A DNA stretch of 64,000 bases from Asterias rubens (lineage: Eukaryota > Echinodermata > Asteroidea > Forcipulatida > Asteriidae): positions 17,387,685 through 17,451,684 of the forward strand of contig NC_047063.1 in assembly GCF_902459465.1 (NCBI RefSeq), written 5' to 3'. The notes beneath the pieces were generated by a model that saw nothing but the letters and a program-made list of their open reading frames with translations, was not told the DNA's origin and made no database searches. Within the stretch, counting starts at the first letter, position 1, and every line of letters begins with the position of its first letter. Of the stretch, positions 12,179-21,945 are shown piece after piece. Made by a program: the position numbers and the translations under genes.

Positions 12179-14814
12179 TCACTTGAACTTTACAATGCCA
12201 TTGTTAACCTCGCAGTTGCTGTTTGCTTTGATATGTTCCCAATCTTCCCCGGTTAAATCGCAGTCTTGCAACACCACCTTTTGAAGGTGGACCATCGTCT
12301 GCAAAAACGGGAACCATGTGTTTGCCGATCCCTTCAGTTTTATGTTTTTGTTGAGATACAACTCTGTAAGGTCAGGCATACTCTTGAGTTGCTCAACCAG
12401 GCATTGGATTGTTTTACCTTCCAAGCCTAGGTTATTTAACACCAATTGCTTGAGATTAAACCGCTGCAACTGTGCACACCAGGCGGTGTCTGCAGAGTCA
12501 AGTTTTTCAAACTCTGAGAGACTCAACTTTTTCAGGTCGCCCCTTTTACTCATAGTTTTCAGGATATCTTCTAGGTTTACATTCGATAATGAGATACCTC
12601 TGATGCGCAGCTTGGTGCCATCCTCAATCTCTATCTGGTAGTTCAATGAGGGATGGACGATATTGTCAACTGAGCAGGTTGCAAGGTTTGGCATATCGCT
12701 ACATGACTCAGCGATAAATTTCAGATCTTCTGTGGCAATATTGCAATCATTTATGCCCAACTTCTCAAGACGCTTTAGACAACGTAAACACTTTGACCAC
12801 TCGCTTGTAGAAAGGTTAAGTTTTACATTACCAGACAGTTGCAACTTGGTCAACTTAACCATGCCAGCAAGCGACTCGACATCTTTACCTACTAGAGAAC
12901 AGTCCCGCAATTTCAGTTTCTTAAGGTTCTCCATCTCTTCCAAACAAGGGGCCCACGATTCAGCCTTGCCGCCCAATTTGTCATTGTGGGAAAGGTCCAA
13001 ACTGAACAGGGTGGCAATGGTCGCAATGTGCTGCACATCATTAGCATTCAAATGACAATACTGCAACTTCAGTTTGCCTAGTTTTTGCATTTTCCCCAGG
13101 TAGGGAGCCCAATGAATGCCTGAACCACCCAAACCTTGGCAGGACTTACAGTTCAAGACAGACAGGTTATGCATGTTACACATGAGAGGCAATAAGTTCT
13201 TGTGGATAAACTTCTCCAAGTTGCAACTTTGAAAGATAGCTTCCTCTACCTTCCCAAGAAAAACAGTCCCCTTATTTTTCTTTGTAGTTATTACACGTTT
13301 GAGAAAGTATGCAAACGAAACAAGGCTGTCGCCATCATAACCATCAATCCTCAATTTACTAGTGACAACCAAGTTTATGAAGTCCTCGGTTGGGGGTTCT
13401 TTTGATTGATTCTCAAAGTAACACTTGAGGGCCAAACTGTGATCTTCTGGGCACTTTTCCTTTAAGATTGCTAGGACTGCATTGGTGCATTCATCATTGC
13501 CACCACAACAGAAACGCAGCAAATAGTCCAAGTTCGACAGATTGCTCATTCCTTTAATTTGACCAAGAACCTTTTGAAACTCAACAAAGTTCTCCTTCAG
13601 CAAGTTTTGCAAGTAGAGACCTGCGCACAATTCTTGCATAGTTTTGTGGAGAAACTGTGTGCTGTTTTGCAGCTCTACTCCCCTTGAAACCTTCTGACTG
13701 TTGAGAATACCCGCTTCTAATGCTAGGTCGAGCGCCCCCTTCTCAAACAATTTCTCTGCGAATGAAAGTTTCTGGATTTTGGACAGGAGACCATCCAAAG
13801 CAATCTTTCCAATTTCATTTACAATCTGTGATATTTCTTTTACAGTGATGGCCTTTTTCCCCTTTCTTCCAAAGAGATAGTTCAGTGCATCTTTGTAAAG
13901 AAGGAACAAAGTAGCGGGTAGTACAGATGATTCTAGCCACAAAGCACACAACATGAGAAGAAGCATTGGGCTCTTTACCAACTCTGACAATATCTCAGAA
14001 GATTGAATCTTCTGTAAGAGCTCTTTAGCCTTCTCTAACTCATTTGAATATACTTGTTTCACATACTTTTCTACGTCTTCTTTTCGGAATCCCAATACCT
14101 TAACACGGTTCATTGTATCCGGAATGAGTTCAGTGCGGAGTGTGTGATACTGTGATGGGCGAGTTGTTACAACAACACAGCAGTCACGAAGCAAATCACT
14201 GCTTACAATTTTAAGCACAGAACCAAATTTGGATTCAACTAGGGTGGTGGTCATGAACTCATCAAAGCCATCCAAGAGAATCAGCACATTCTCTTGGTTA
14301 GCATGGATATAGGACTGCAAATCAGTCTTGTTTACTTTACTATCTTCAGCCAAGAGTTGGTTAAAAATTGCCTTGATAAAATCTGACGTTTCTTCTAGCG
14401 CATGCATCTTTAAAGAAAACAGAAGTTTGTACTTTTTAAGTGCTTCGCTAGGACCATTTGCCCAGTCGTATACAATTTTGCTGATAAGGGTTGATTTTCC
14501 TAGACCAGCCTTTCCTTCAAAGATGGTTCGATTGATAAGATTACCCTCTCTGGTCTTTAAGGTAAATACTTCATCATAAGACCCTAATTTTTGTGTTTTT
14601 CCTTGTGATCTACCTTCCTCATCATGACTTTCTAACACCAGGTCTGTATAAATGTCTAGAATATGCCTCTTCTCTAACAATGGATTCATCTGTACTTTGC
14701 TGTCTTTGTTTGTGTACCTTTTCTTCAATTCTCCTTCACACAAATCAGCCGCTTCTGATTCTCTGGCTCTGCATTTCTCTGAATCAGTTGTCGATTTAGC
14801 TTGATCATTTCCTC
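12179..14814 (-). CDS. NACHT-LRR exon of the NLR gene
   Basis: Single 2636-nt exon encoding NACHT ATPase plus leucine-rich repeats. Visible motifs: Walker A GKAGLGKST, Walker B ILLDGFDEF, sensor TTRPSQ and the winged-helix signature FLHKTMQELCAGLYL. Then come about eleven LRR-like segments (e.g. LKKLKLRDCSL, LTKLQLSGN, LTELYLNKNIKL), ending VNNGIVKFK and a stop at 12181-12179. An in-frame ATG lies at 14851, but the acceptor CTTCCTTTATCAG|GA at 14815 and phase match to the exon at 16385 favour a spliced start at 14814. NACHT-LRR proteins oligomerise on ligand sensing to launch defence signalling. No effector domain (Death, CARD, DED) is visible in this exon. All motifs are intact, so the gene looks functional. 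Confidence 0.96.
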
Positions 14815-17800
14815 CTGATAAAGGAAGAGATGACAAAATATGACTACTCATAAATAACCATTCAAACTATTGGCATGGCCTAATTGTCACACGTGACAAC
14901 TTTCACAGGCAACTAGGAGGTAACCAACTGCAGTGCAAACTACAGGAACACACAGGTAGCACATGAGCAATTTTTGTTAAACAAAGTGTTACACTCCCCA
15001 AGAAAATAGTTGAACATTGAAATGTGAATAAATTCTCTTCATGGAGATTGCCTTTAAACTGCTGCGTGTGACAAGGCCTTTACACCTTGGTCTGCATTTT
15101 TAAAAGACACCTTCTCCACTCTCCTGATTTCCAAGAAAAGTATCTTTAATTACACTTAAGTTATAAAACTTGATGCTCAGGATTTGAAGAAGAAAATACA
15201 CATTTGTTTCAACCATCCTCACTGAAACATTTTCTAGTGAACTCAGGTTTTGTCTGGTGAAGCAATTGACCCCTTGCATATGATGTCAAACAGCGCCCTC
15301 ACTGCGGTCAAAGAAGACCTACCATTGGCTGAAACTGGTACGCGGACTGTACATATGTGCAAATTTACATTGCTTGATGGTGGCCAATGCAAGGAGTCTA
15401 TGTGGAAAACATAACTGACTGTATATTTTAATACACTTTGGTTTTAACCTTTACACCAGTGTGTCTTAGCACTAGTGTATACTCAGTTCTTTCCCCCCCC
15501 AAGACCTGTGAAAAAAATATCACAGGCATGTTATCGGGTGGGATTCGGACCCACAACCCTTGCAATTCTAGAGCAGTGTCCTACCAACTAGACTACCAAG
15601 GTTGCCCGGCAGCTAGAGGCAGTTCAAATCCTATGTTTTGGCAGCTGGTCATGCTGGTACCGCAACGATATAAGAGATGTTAAATTTGCATCGGGGATAA
15701 AGAATTTTTTTAATGTTTTTTTTCACAGGACACAGAGTACCGAGTATACAGTGCTAACACACATCGGTGTATGGGTAAAAACCAACAATTATTATTCTTT
15801 ATCCCTGATGCAAACTTAACATTTCTTTTGACTGTATATTGTGTAGAAACATTTACAACAGACTGTGCAAGTCTTCAGGGTAGCGAAAACGGGAAACAAC
15901 AACTGAAGACTACATTTTTCATTGAAATCAAAACCTCCTTTTGATATTCAATCTATATAACAGAGCATTTTGTATAAATACAATTTCATTTTTCATATAT
16001 TACAAACAATTTTGTATACCACGGATCTTAAAGGCAGTGGACACTATTGGCAACTAATCAAAATAATTAGTGGCTTTAAATCTTACTTGGTAACAAGCAA
16101 TGGAGAGCTGTTGATAGTATAAAACATTGTGAAAAATGGCTCCCTCTGAAGTAACTTAGTTTTCGAGAAGGAAGTAGTTTTCGACGAATTTGATTTCGAG
16201 ACCTCAGAATTAGAATTTGAGGTCTTGAAATCAAGTATCTGAAAGCACACAACTTTGTGTGTCAAGGTTGTTTTTTTCTTTCATTATTATCTAGCAATTT
16301 TGACGACCAATTGAGCTCAAATTTTCACAGGTTACCGAAAGTGTCCAGTGTCTTTAAGGTTTAAAAATTTCATAATGTCCTTACCACTTGGTCTAGCATC
16401 ACCGTAGAAGTGAAAGGTGCTGTCAGACACGTTACCAAGGATCACAGCACTTTTATGTGCCTTGATGTCCCCGACAGTTGGCTCAGGCTGCTCTCTCCTT
16501 TCAACCCCAGCACTTTGAACTGGTTGCTCTCCCCTGCACAGTTTCCTAACAAATGATGCGATGAAATTCAATACGAAACAGAAAATCCCTATAAGAAGAA
16601 GAGGAAAAAAGAGGGGAAGTTTGTTTTTTACTCAAACAAAGGAGACAGGTTGACCATATCCCTTTTTTGTTTTAGTTTTTTTTAACAAGTACATGAGTTA
16701 CTGAAGACTTGAGTGCCATTGTACAAAGATTGCTTATAAAAAAACGTAAAGGGATACGTTATTTACAAAGAGCTGGCATCCAATATGCGCCGCATCCTTT
16801 TGCCTCAGCGAGGGCGCTGTTTGAGAGCATGATAACACACACGCTTGATAACGTGATGGTGAATTAAGCAGTGAGAATTTGACTCTCAATAATAAACACA
16901 TATGAGAAATAGTAATAACAATATCTTTCCCTCAAATGCACTGGTTTATTCCATCCTCATAAATACCTGGGATAGTTTATCCATGTCTGATGGGTCAATG
17001 ATAAAATCCCAGTGAGAAGCATTTTTAAAGATCCGCATGGCGCTCAAGTTTACGCAGGCACTAATTTATGCATAATGTAATCAATACATACGGACAGGTA
17101 TTCAATGTACAATCTATTAGCACTCGCGCATACGCACAACTGTTGATCAATGAGCTTTTGACCCTTCGACAGTGACAGTAATTGAAAATTTTAAGAAATT
17201 CTTTACAGATTTCCCAACATTATTTTGGGCATTCATGAATGAGAATAAAAAAAGTAGTGATGCAGTATTAAATGGCCGTTTGAAAACTTGCAGGGTTGTC
17301 ATGGTTGTGGCCGTGCCTTCGGCCAAGACACTGCCTATTTCAAGCGGCTGTTTAAGACCTTGTCGCCTACTCTTTTATTTTCTTGCTGTTCACCAAAAAG
17401 CCTGGATTTTAACCCCTTCTTCACTGACTACGCAACAGAACTGCAAGTTAATTTACCAATCAGCCGAGACAGAACCCCTTTTGTGGAGGCTGGAGTAGAA
17501 TCACTTTGTCTCTCGTTTGACCGGTTCTTTGGTTGGGCCTTTTTCTGCTTCCCTGAAATTAGAATAAAAAATTAAAACCATTAAGAGCTCTTAACTAATG
17601 TTGCGGTTCTGTTTCTCTCACACTTGGGCGAATCTTCTTGCGAATATTAATATTTGAAATTTGCGATAAATTTGCCCCAAAGTTGCGATTTGATAGTGAA
17701 CATGTTCTCAATCGTCCTTAAACCTCTCCTTACCAATATCTTACGCATAATGCATTTGACACAATCAACCATGAGCATCTCCTCCAACGTTTATCTTCAC

Positions 17801-20800
17801 GCTATGGAATTACTGGTACTGCCCTTAACTGGTTCTCTTCTTATCTGAACAACAGAACCCAGCATGTTCTCATCAACAATGTTAAACCCGATCGCCATCA
17901 TCTCTGGTGTGGTGTTCCACAAGGTTCTGTAGCTTGGCCTCTTGAATTTATATTGTTCAGTGCACCCTTGCAATACCTCATTGCTGCCCATGGTATTTCT
18001 AGTGTTGCTTTCGCTGACGACACCAAGTTTACATTACATTTGATCCAGCTGATTGCGCTTCTGCCATTGCAAAAGTTGAAGTATGCATTCAAGATGTCAA
18101 ATCTTTGGCTTTGTCGAATAAACTTGCTTTGAATGACTCCAAAACTGAGAGCTTATATTTGAGATCTCATGGCTATCAGGAAAATATCGATGGCGAATTA
18201 CCGTCTTCACAACATTCACTGAAATTTAGGAAGCGCTTCGTATTGCTGCTCTCACAGGGTGGCGAATGTTATTGCGAAGATGAATATTTGAATTTCGCAT
18301 TGAACTCATCCAAAATGGCGGTGGGATAGTGAATATTTTCATCTCGGTCTCACCCCTCGATCGTCCTTGGTCGGCCCTCTCCTTACCAATACATTACGAA
18401 TGCTTACCAACGCTTGCCAATGCATTTGCGAACGTTGCCATTGTTACAAACGCTTTACCAACATTACCAATCTTAGGAAAATGACGAATGACGTCTTCGC
18501 AACATTCCCTGCAATTTAGAAACCGGTTTCTAAATTGACCGATCTTCATAAGCATATTCGCTAGCATATTCGCCACGTGAAAGCAGCAAAAATTGACCGA
18601 TCATCGTAAGGAGGTGGGAATGACTTGTGAACGTACCGAATTTGTTACCAACTATTATAAAGACACGGTGAATGTTGCGAAGTTTGAGCGATTGTTAAAT
18701 GTTTCCGTTCGTAAGCACATTCGCTAGCATATTCTCCCCAGTGTGAGAGTAGCATACAAGATGTTTTTGAGATATTCTGATTGTGTAAGAGAGATAATAA
18801 ACATCAAATACAATACTTTGGCATTATTATGTTAATGAAAGGAGAGCTTATGGTCAGCATGTTTGCCGATAAGTGAATAGAAAGCTAGTGTACAGCACTT
18901 CTGTAGGAAAACTTTTTAAAACAAAGTAACAAAATGAAAATGTGACCAAATGTTTTTAAAATTACTGCTTAGAAAAGAATCTGGTCACAGTGACTTTATT
19001 AGCTGTTTTCTACTGCCAAACCAGGACATCACAGATAGGAGAACCTAGGAAATTTGTATATAAGACTTAGACGACGCTCTCCTGACCTCCTTGTCAAGTT
19101 CTGCCGCGAAAGTTTCAGGAAGAAACAATTTTCTTACCTCCCTTTCCGTGTTTTTTGCCGCCCCCCAACAATCCTGGGCCTATGCTGAGCTCAAGGTTTG
19201 CATCTTGCTGAATTAGCTGTTCTTCTAAAGACAGTTCATCACGCAACTGTTCAAGAAATAATGTATGCAGTTACTAACAAGTAAGTTTTATCACAATTTA
19301 GGAAATTAGTTTCCCCACTGTATGTTAATGTGTCATGACCCTCGTCATGTGATCAGAGTACATTTACCTGTTCACCATATCTTCACCTACAATTTGACTC
19401 CCAAAAATGGCAGACTGTAAGATAACAGTAGCAGCATGTAAGGTGTCTTTAATGGCAGTGGACACTATTGGCAATTACTCAAAATAATTGTTAGCATAAA
19501 ACCTTAATTGGTAACGAGTAATGGGGAGAGGTTGATAGTATAAAACAGTGTGAGAAACGGCTCTCTCTGAAGTATCGTAGTTTTCGAGAAAGAAGTAATT
19601 TTCCCCGAATTTGATTTCGAGACCTCAGATTTAGAATTTGTGGGTTTTTTTCCTTTCATTATTATCTCGCAACTTCAATGACCGATTGAGCTCAAATTTT
19701 CACAGGTTTTTTACTTTGTGCAAATGTTGGGATACACCAACTGTGAAGACTAGTCTTTGACAATTACCAATAGTGTCCAGTGTCTTTAAGATATTATTTA
19801 GAATCACACAAACTTTTCAGGAATTATTGTTTAAAAGAACTTTACAGAATTGGTTTTTGCTAACCGAAACAGTTGCTGTTGCTGATCAATCGGCCATTTG
19901 GGTCACAAGAAAATAGTGAAAAACCGATTACACTTTTTGCATGACACCAATTAAAAAAAAAAAAAAGGAAATAAAATGCTCACTGAGCGATGAACTCCAA
20001 ACGGAAAATTAGTTTTATTTATTTCTCATCAAACTAGTTTAATTTACTTCTCATCAAATATGACACTTCAGACAGAAATATTTCAAGGGATGTTTTCTAT
20101 CACCATCATTAGACCCATGAAAATTTTATGTAAATCTGTGATCTATATTTGGTTTTTTTCTTACCAACATCTGTAATGTTCCTTCACCGAGTGGCGGATA
20201 TGCCCGCTATATAAGAAGCTGCTATTATTCCATCTTTCGAAGCAATAAATTAATTTTATACAATGTACATACCAAAATTCCCTTCAAGGTGGAAAGATGT
20301 TGTTTCTCTCGTTGGATTCCCAGTTGTTCTTGGAGAATTTCTTTCAAGATGAAGATGGTCGTCGAAGGATGTAGCTGAAGACAAATGGGTGCCATGATCC
20401 CACGTCTGTTCACGAAGATTTGGACAAGGGGTTCCTCATCCTTTTCACTGAAAGGGGAAAAATGTAAACAATTGTGCTTCGAAATTACTTCTTCTTTATT
20501 ATGAGAAATGCCAGGCTTCTCACAAGGTCGACAGCCTTCAAGGTGAGTGCTACACTTAATTGATTTGGGCCATCGACCCAAATCTCAAGTGACATGAGGG
20601 GCACGTTGCCACCTACCACCACGCCTACTCGTCTCTCACTCGGTCTTGACATTAGAGGGTAGGTTTCAGTATTGGTCTCGGACTTTGTGGTCTCGACTCT
20701 GACATTGCAAGCTTCATTGTTGATTGGAATCTTTTCCAACAAACGAACATATTAATACCAGCTGTTGAATTTAGATTCACTCAGAATAAACTACCTGAGA

Positions 20801-20958
20801 CAAGGATCATTTAGCGTCTCCACCGTTTCTGTCTTTGAATGATGCAACATCTTCTTGGTGTCTTCTTGAGGCTCTGACATACCGTCAGACACTGCGGGTA
20901 CACGTGAGGAGACGAGAGCCACGCCCGTCCTCCGGTTGTACTTCATTGTCATAGCCAT
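12179..20958 (-). CDS. Ubl - hydrophobic helix - NACHT-LRR receptor, multi-exon gene model
   Basis: Predicted NLR-type innate immune sensor. Minus-strand exons: 20958..20795, 20698..20489 (or ..20524), 20447..20273 (or from 20440), 19246..19138, 17552..17457, 16588..16385, 14814..12179. Junction phases match (2, 2, 0, 1, 1, 1) and the sum is divisible by three, giving about 1197 residues. Residues ~132-213 form a ubiquitin-like fold: VQIFVNRRG strand, IFILKEILQEQLGI helix, closing LLGGG. A basic/polar linker follows, then a hydrophobic stretch at 245-265 formed only across the 17457/16588 junction (LIGIFCFVLNFIASFV). A beta-prone motif AVILGNVSDSTFHFYG lies at ~299-314. The NACHT has GKAGLGKST at ~420-428, and LRRs run from ~847. 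Weak points: the 41-nt intron 20488-20448, and a rival frame in exon 1. A Ubl on an NLR is not an architecture I recognise. Confidence 0.7.
14815..16028 (-). other. NLR intron with SINE-like DNA
   Basis: Intron between the NACHT-LRR exon and exon 16588..16385 (full intron 14815..16384). Besides the SINE-like copies and MITE listed separately, no coding or RNA signal was seen. Confidence 0.6.
15450..15835 (-). mobile_element. tRNA-derived SINE, family 1, with inverted partner
   Basis: On the minus strand 15608..15537 reads like a tRNA: A-box TAGTCTAGTTGGTAGGACA and B-box GGGTCCGAATCCCA, followed by CACAGG and a GTATACACTAGTG tail. From 15715 the tail sequence recurs in the opposite direction (ACCGAGTATACAGTGC), giving an inverted pair. 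Not a functional tRNA: the stems do not close. Confidence 0.7.
16029..16357 (+). mobile_element. MITE family A, copy 3, beside an NLR splice donor
   Basis: Copy starting TTAAAGGCAGTGGACACTAT, ending GTGTCCAGTGTCTTTAA. Its right end is 27 nt from the donor at 16384, in antisense orientation to the gene. Confidence 0.88.
16385..16588 (-). CDS. NLR gene exon: hydrophobic helix end and beta-prone motif
   Basis: A 204-nt exon, phase 1 on both sides. A long pyrimidine tract ending TTCTTATAG precedes it and the donor G|GTAAGG follows. It encodes IFCFVLNFIASFV, then basic RKLCRG, a polar linker, and SAVILGNVSDSTFHFYGDA just before the NACHT exon. It splices in phase to 14814 (Ser-Gly|Gly-Asn). The hydrophobic half-helix is completed by GVLSRLIG from the previous exon. 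It could be a membrane anchor or a buried helix. Confidence 0.75.
17457..17552 (-). CDS. NLR gene exon: basic/polar linker
   Basis: A 96-nt exon, phase 1 to phase 1: acceptor TTCTAATTTCAG|GG, donor ATTG|GTAAAT. It encodes KQKKAQPKNRSNERQSDS, then TPASTKGVLSRLI. The basic, disordered-looking start suits a linker after the Ubl, and GVLSRLI begins the hydrophobic helix. Opposite-strand open frames over the same bases look like shadows. Confidence 0.7.
17640..18310 (+). mobile_element. Reverse transcriptase (LINE) fragment nested in another repeat
   Basis: Between about 17757 and 18185 the plus strand, across frames, encodes LLQRLSSRYGITGTALNWF, WCGVPQGSV and VAFADDTKF. These are signature segments of a non-LTR (CR1/Jockey/L2-like) reverse transcriptase, including the FADD catalytic core. 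Stops and shifts make it dead. The flanks (CTCCTTACCAATA, GTCTTCACAACATTC) match a repeat at 18350-18530 that lacks the LINE piece. It lies in an NLR intron. Confidence 0.8.
18340..18745 (+). repeat. Dispersed repeat, paralogue of the LINE-interrupted copy
   Basis: CTCTCCTTACCAATA and GACGTCTTCGCAACATTCCC mirror the flanks of the LINE fragment at 17.7-18.2 kb. Internal GCGAACGTTGCC / CATTCGCTAGCATATTCGCC motifs repeat to about 18740. Non-coding. Confidence 0.6.
19138..19246 (-). CDS. NLR gene exon: C-terminal half of the ubiquitin-like domain
   Basis: A 109-nt exon, phase 0 in and phase 1 out: acceptor TTTCTTGAACAG|TTG, donor GGAG|GTAAGA. It encodes LRDELSLEEQLIQQDANLEL, then SIGPGLLGGGKKHGKG. 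The order matches the last third of ubiquitin (loop, short helix, final strand, double glycine), here LLGGG. It completes the fold begun in exon 20447..20273. Confidence 0.75.
19449..19789 (+). mobile_element. MITE family A, copy 4
   Basis: Begins TTTAATGGCAGTGGACACTA and ends GTGTCCAGTGTCTTTAA. It lacks part of the GGTCTCGAAATCAAGC section, so it is internally deleted. In an NLR intron, between the two Ubl exons. Confidence 0.88.
19836..20190 (+). mobile_element. MITE, ACAGAATTGGTTTTTGCTAA family
   Basis: AGAACTTTACAGAATTGG at the left and CATCTGTAATGTTCCTT at the right are inverted. Shared interior GCTCACTGAGCGATGAACTC and ATTTCTCATCAAA are seen again at 51.15 kb. Its right end lies about 85 bp from the Ubl exon donor. 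Confidence 0.8.
20273..20447 (-). CDS. NLR gene exon: N-terminal half of the ubiquitin-like domain
   Basis: A 175-nt exon with acceptor TTTTTCCCCTTTCAG|T and donor TTG|GTATGT. It encodes EKDEEPLVQIFVNRRGIM, APICLQLHPSTTIFILKEIL and QEQLGIQREKQHLSTLKGIL. The strand-turn-strand, TTIFILKEIL helix and GIQREKQHL follow the ubiquitin pattern (GIP..QQ.L in ubiquitin). A second acceptor 7 nt downstream (TGAAAAG|GAT) would fit a phase-0 upstream donor. Confidence 0.78.
20489..20698 (-). CDS. NLR gene exon: possible degenerate first Ubl half
   Basis: The acceptor AATGTCAG|A matches the phase-2 donor at 20795. TATTAAT upstream is a good branch point. It encodes VETTKSETNTETYPLMSRPS, then SLEIWVDGPNQLSVALTLKA, then VDLVRSLAFLI. 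The latter resembles the first two strands and helix of a ubiquitin fold. The 3' end is uncertain: AAGAA|GTAATT at 20489 keeps frame but leaves a 41-nt intron; CTT|GTGAGA at 20524 leaves an 83-nt intron to a second acceptor. Confidence 0.5.
20795..20958 (-). CDS. NLR gene first coding exon candidate
   Basis: From ATG at 20958 (MAMTMKYNRRTGVAL) to donor CTCAG|GTAGTT at 20795, phase 2, 54 codons. The second half (SEPQEDTKKMLHHSKTETVE) is acidic and polar. A competing frame over 21046-20888 (GYLATLRLLQKTLRGLQEIH) follows a strong acceptor (TTCATCACTTTTCAG) but reaches TGA at 20887-20885. Either the ATG frame follows a leader, or a frame break is present. Confidence 0.45.
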
Positions 20959-21403
20959 CTTTTGCAATAGAGTTAAATTGATTGTAGTGAATTTCTTGCA
21001 GGCCTCTCAGTGTCTTCTGTAGCAATCTCAATGTGGCCAAATAACCTCTGAAAAGTGATGAAAAAAATAATTCATAAATTCACCATTTATTTTGTATGAT
21101 CCTTCTGGTTGCTTTATCTTCAAAGCCATCTTTTTAATTGGATCACCATCAGGAATAATAAAAACGATTGTTTAGTTTTACCGACACATGTGGGATGTTC
21201 CAATGGATGACTGCTCTTTTTTGTTGCCACCCTTACATTCCGACACCCCTGTTCTGACAACCCCCTTGTGATTCCCATGCAAAGACAAGAGTTAAATTTA
21301 GGAATAGGATAACACACTTTATATAACACCCAAGCAGATCCTTGCCATTTGATTGAAGGATTGTCCGTCACGTGATAGCAAATAAAAGTACCATTGAGTC
21401 ACT

Positions 21404-21505
21404 CACCGTGCTTTTGCGTTCCATCCGAAAAGTACTATTGCACGCTGAAGTACTATTGCACGCTGGCAGCGTGCAATAGTACTTTTCGGATGGAACGAAA
21501 AAGCC
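21404..21505. repeat. Perfect foldback with internal direct repeat
   Basis: GCGTTCCATCCGAAAAGTAC...ATTGCACGCTG is followed by a second AAGTACTATTGCACGCTG and then the exact reverse complement CAGCGTGCAATAGTACTTTT...GGATGGAACG. Arms are about 31 bp. Open frames on both strands are an effect of the palindrome. Confidence 0.85.
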
Positions 21506-21775
21506 GAGTAAAAACATCACTCCGTGCGCGTGTCTTTGGTAACGCAGCAGTGTTACTGCAAGGCATATTAGTAAAATTACTAGAATTCGGCTTCTACGTG
21601 TTTCAAAATAGCTGTACAGAACGCACATTGTGACTGTTGAATCCAACAGGCCGACCCAAAGAGAAACGGGTGTAATTTCACAATTAAAAATTGTAGGCCT
21701 GCGCTTTGTTTGTTTGTTTTGAAAGTTGAATCTTCCAATCAAAATGACAAAGATCTACTTGGATGTTATATAAAA

Positions 21776-21945
21776 CAAATAATGAATGTTTTTCATTCGT
21801 GCAATAGTGCAAATATGTTTATTCGTTGAAAGCTGGAATGTTCCATTCAACTTGGCTCCGCCTCGTTGAATAGAACATTCCATCTTTCAACTCATGAACA
21901 TATTCGCACCATTGCACTCATAAACATTCATTATTTGTATACTAG
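21776..21945. mobile_element. Palindromic MITE (AATAATGAATGTTT ends)
   Basis: AATAATGAATGTTTTTCATT and GTTGAAAGCTGGAATGTTC on the left pair with GAACATTCCATCTTTCAAC and AAACATTCATTATT on the right, around a short CTCCGCCTCG loop. Confidence 0.85.

Noticed and set aside
14815-14851. ATG at 14851 as NLR start codon
   Set aside because: It lies upstream of a strong acceptor at 14815 that matches the phase of the exon ending at 16385, so these bases are best read as intron.
15537-15608. tRNA gene on the minus strand
   Set aside because: A and B boxes are present but acceptor and anticodon stems do not pair, and the same unit recurs with a common tail. It is a SINE head. The same applies to 25235, 33205, 34140, 49530 and 54710.
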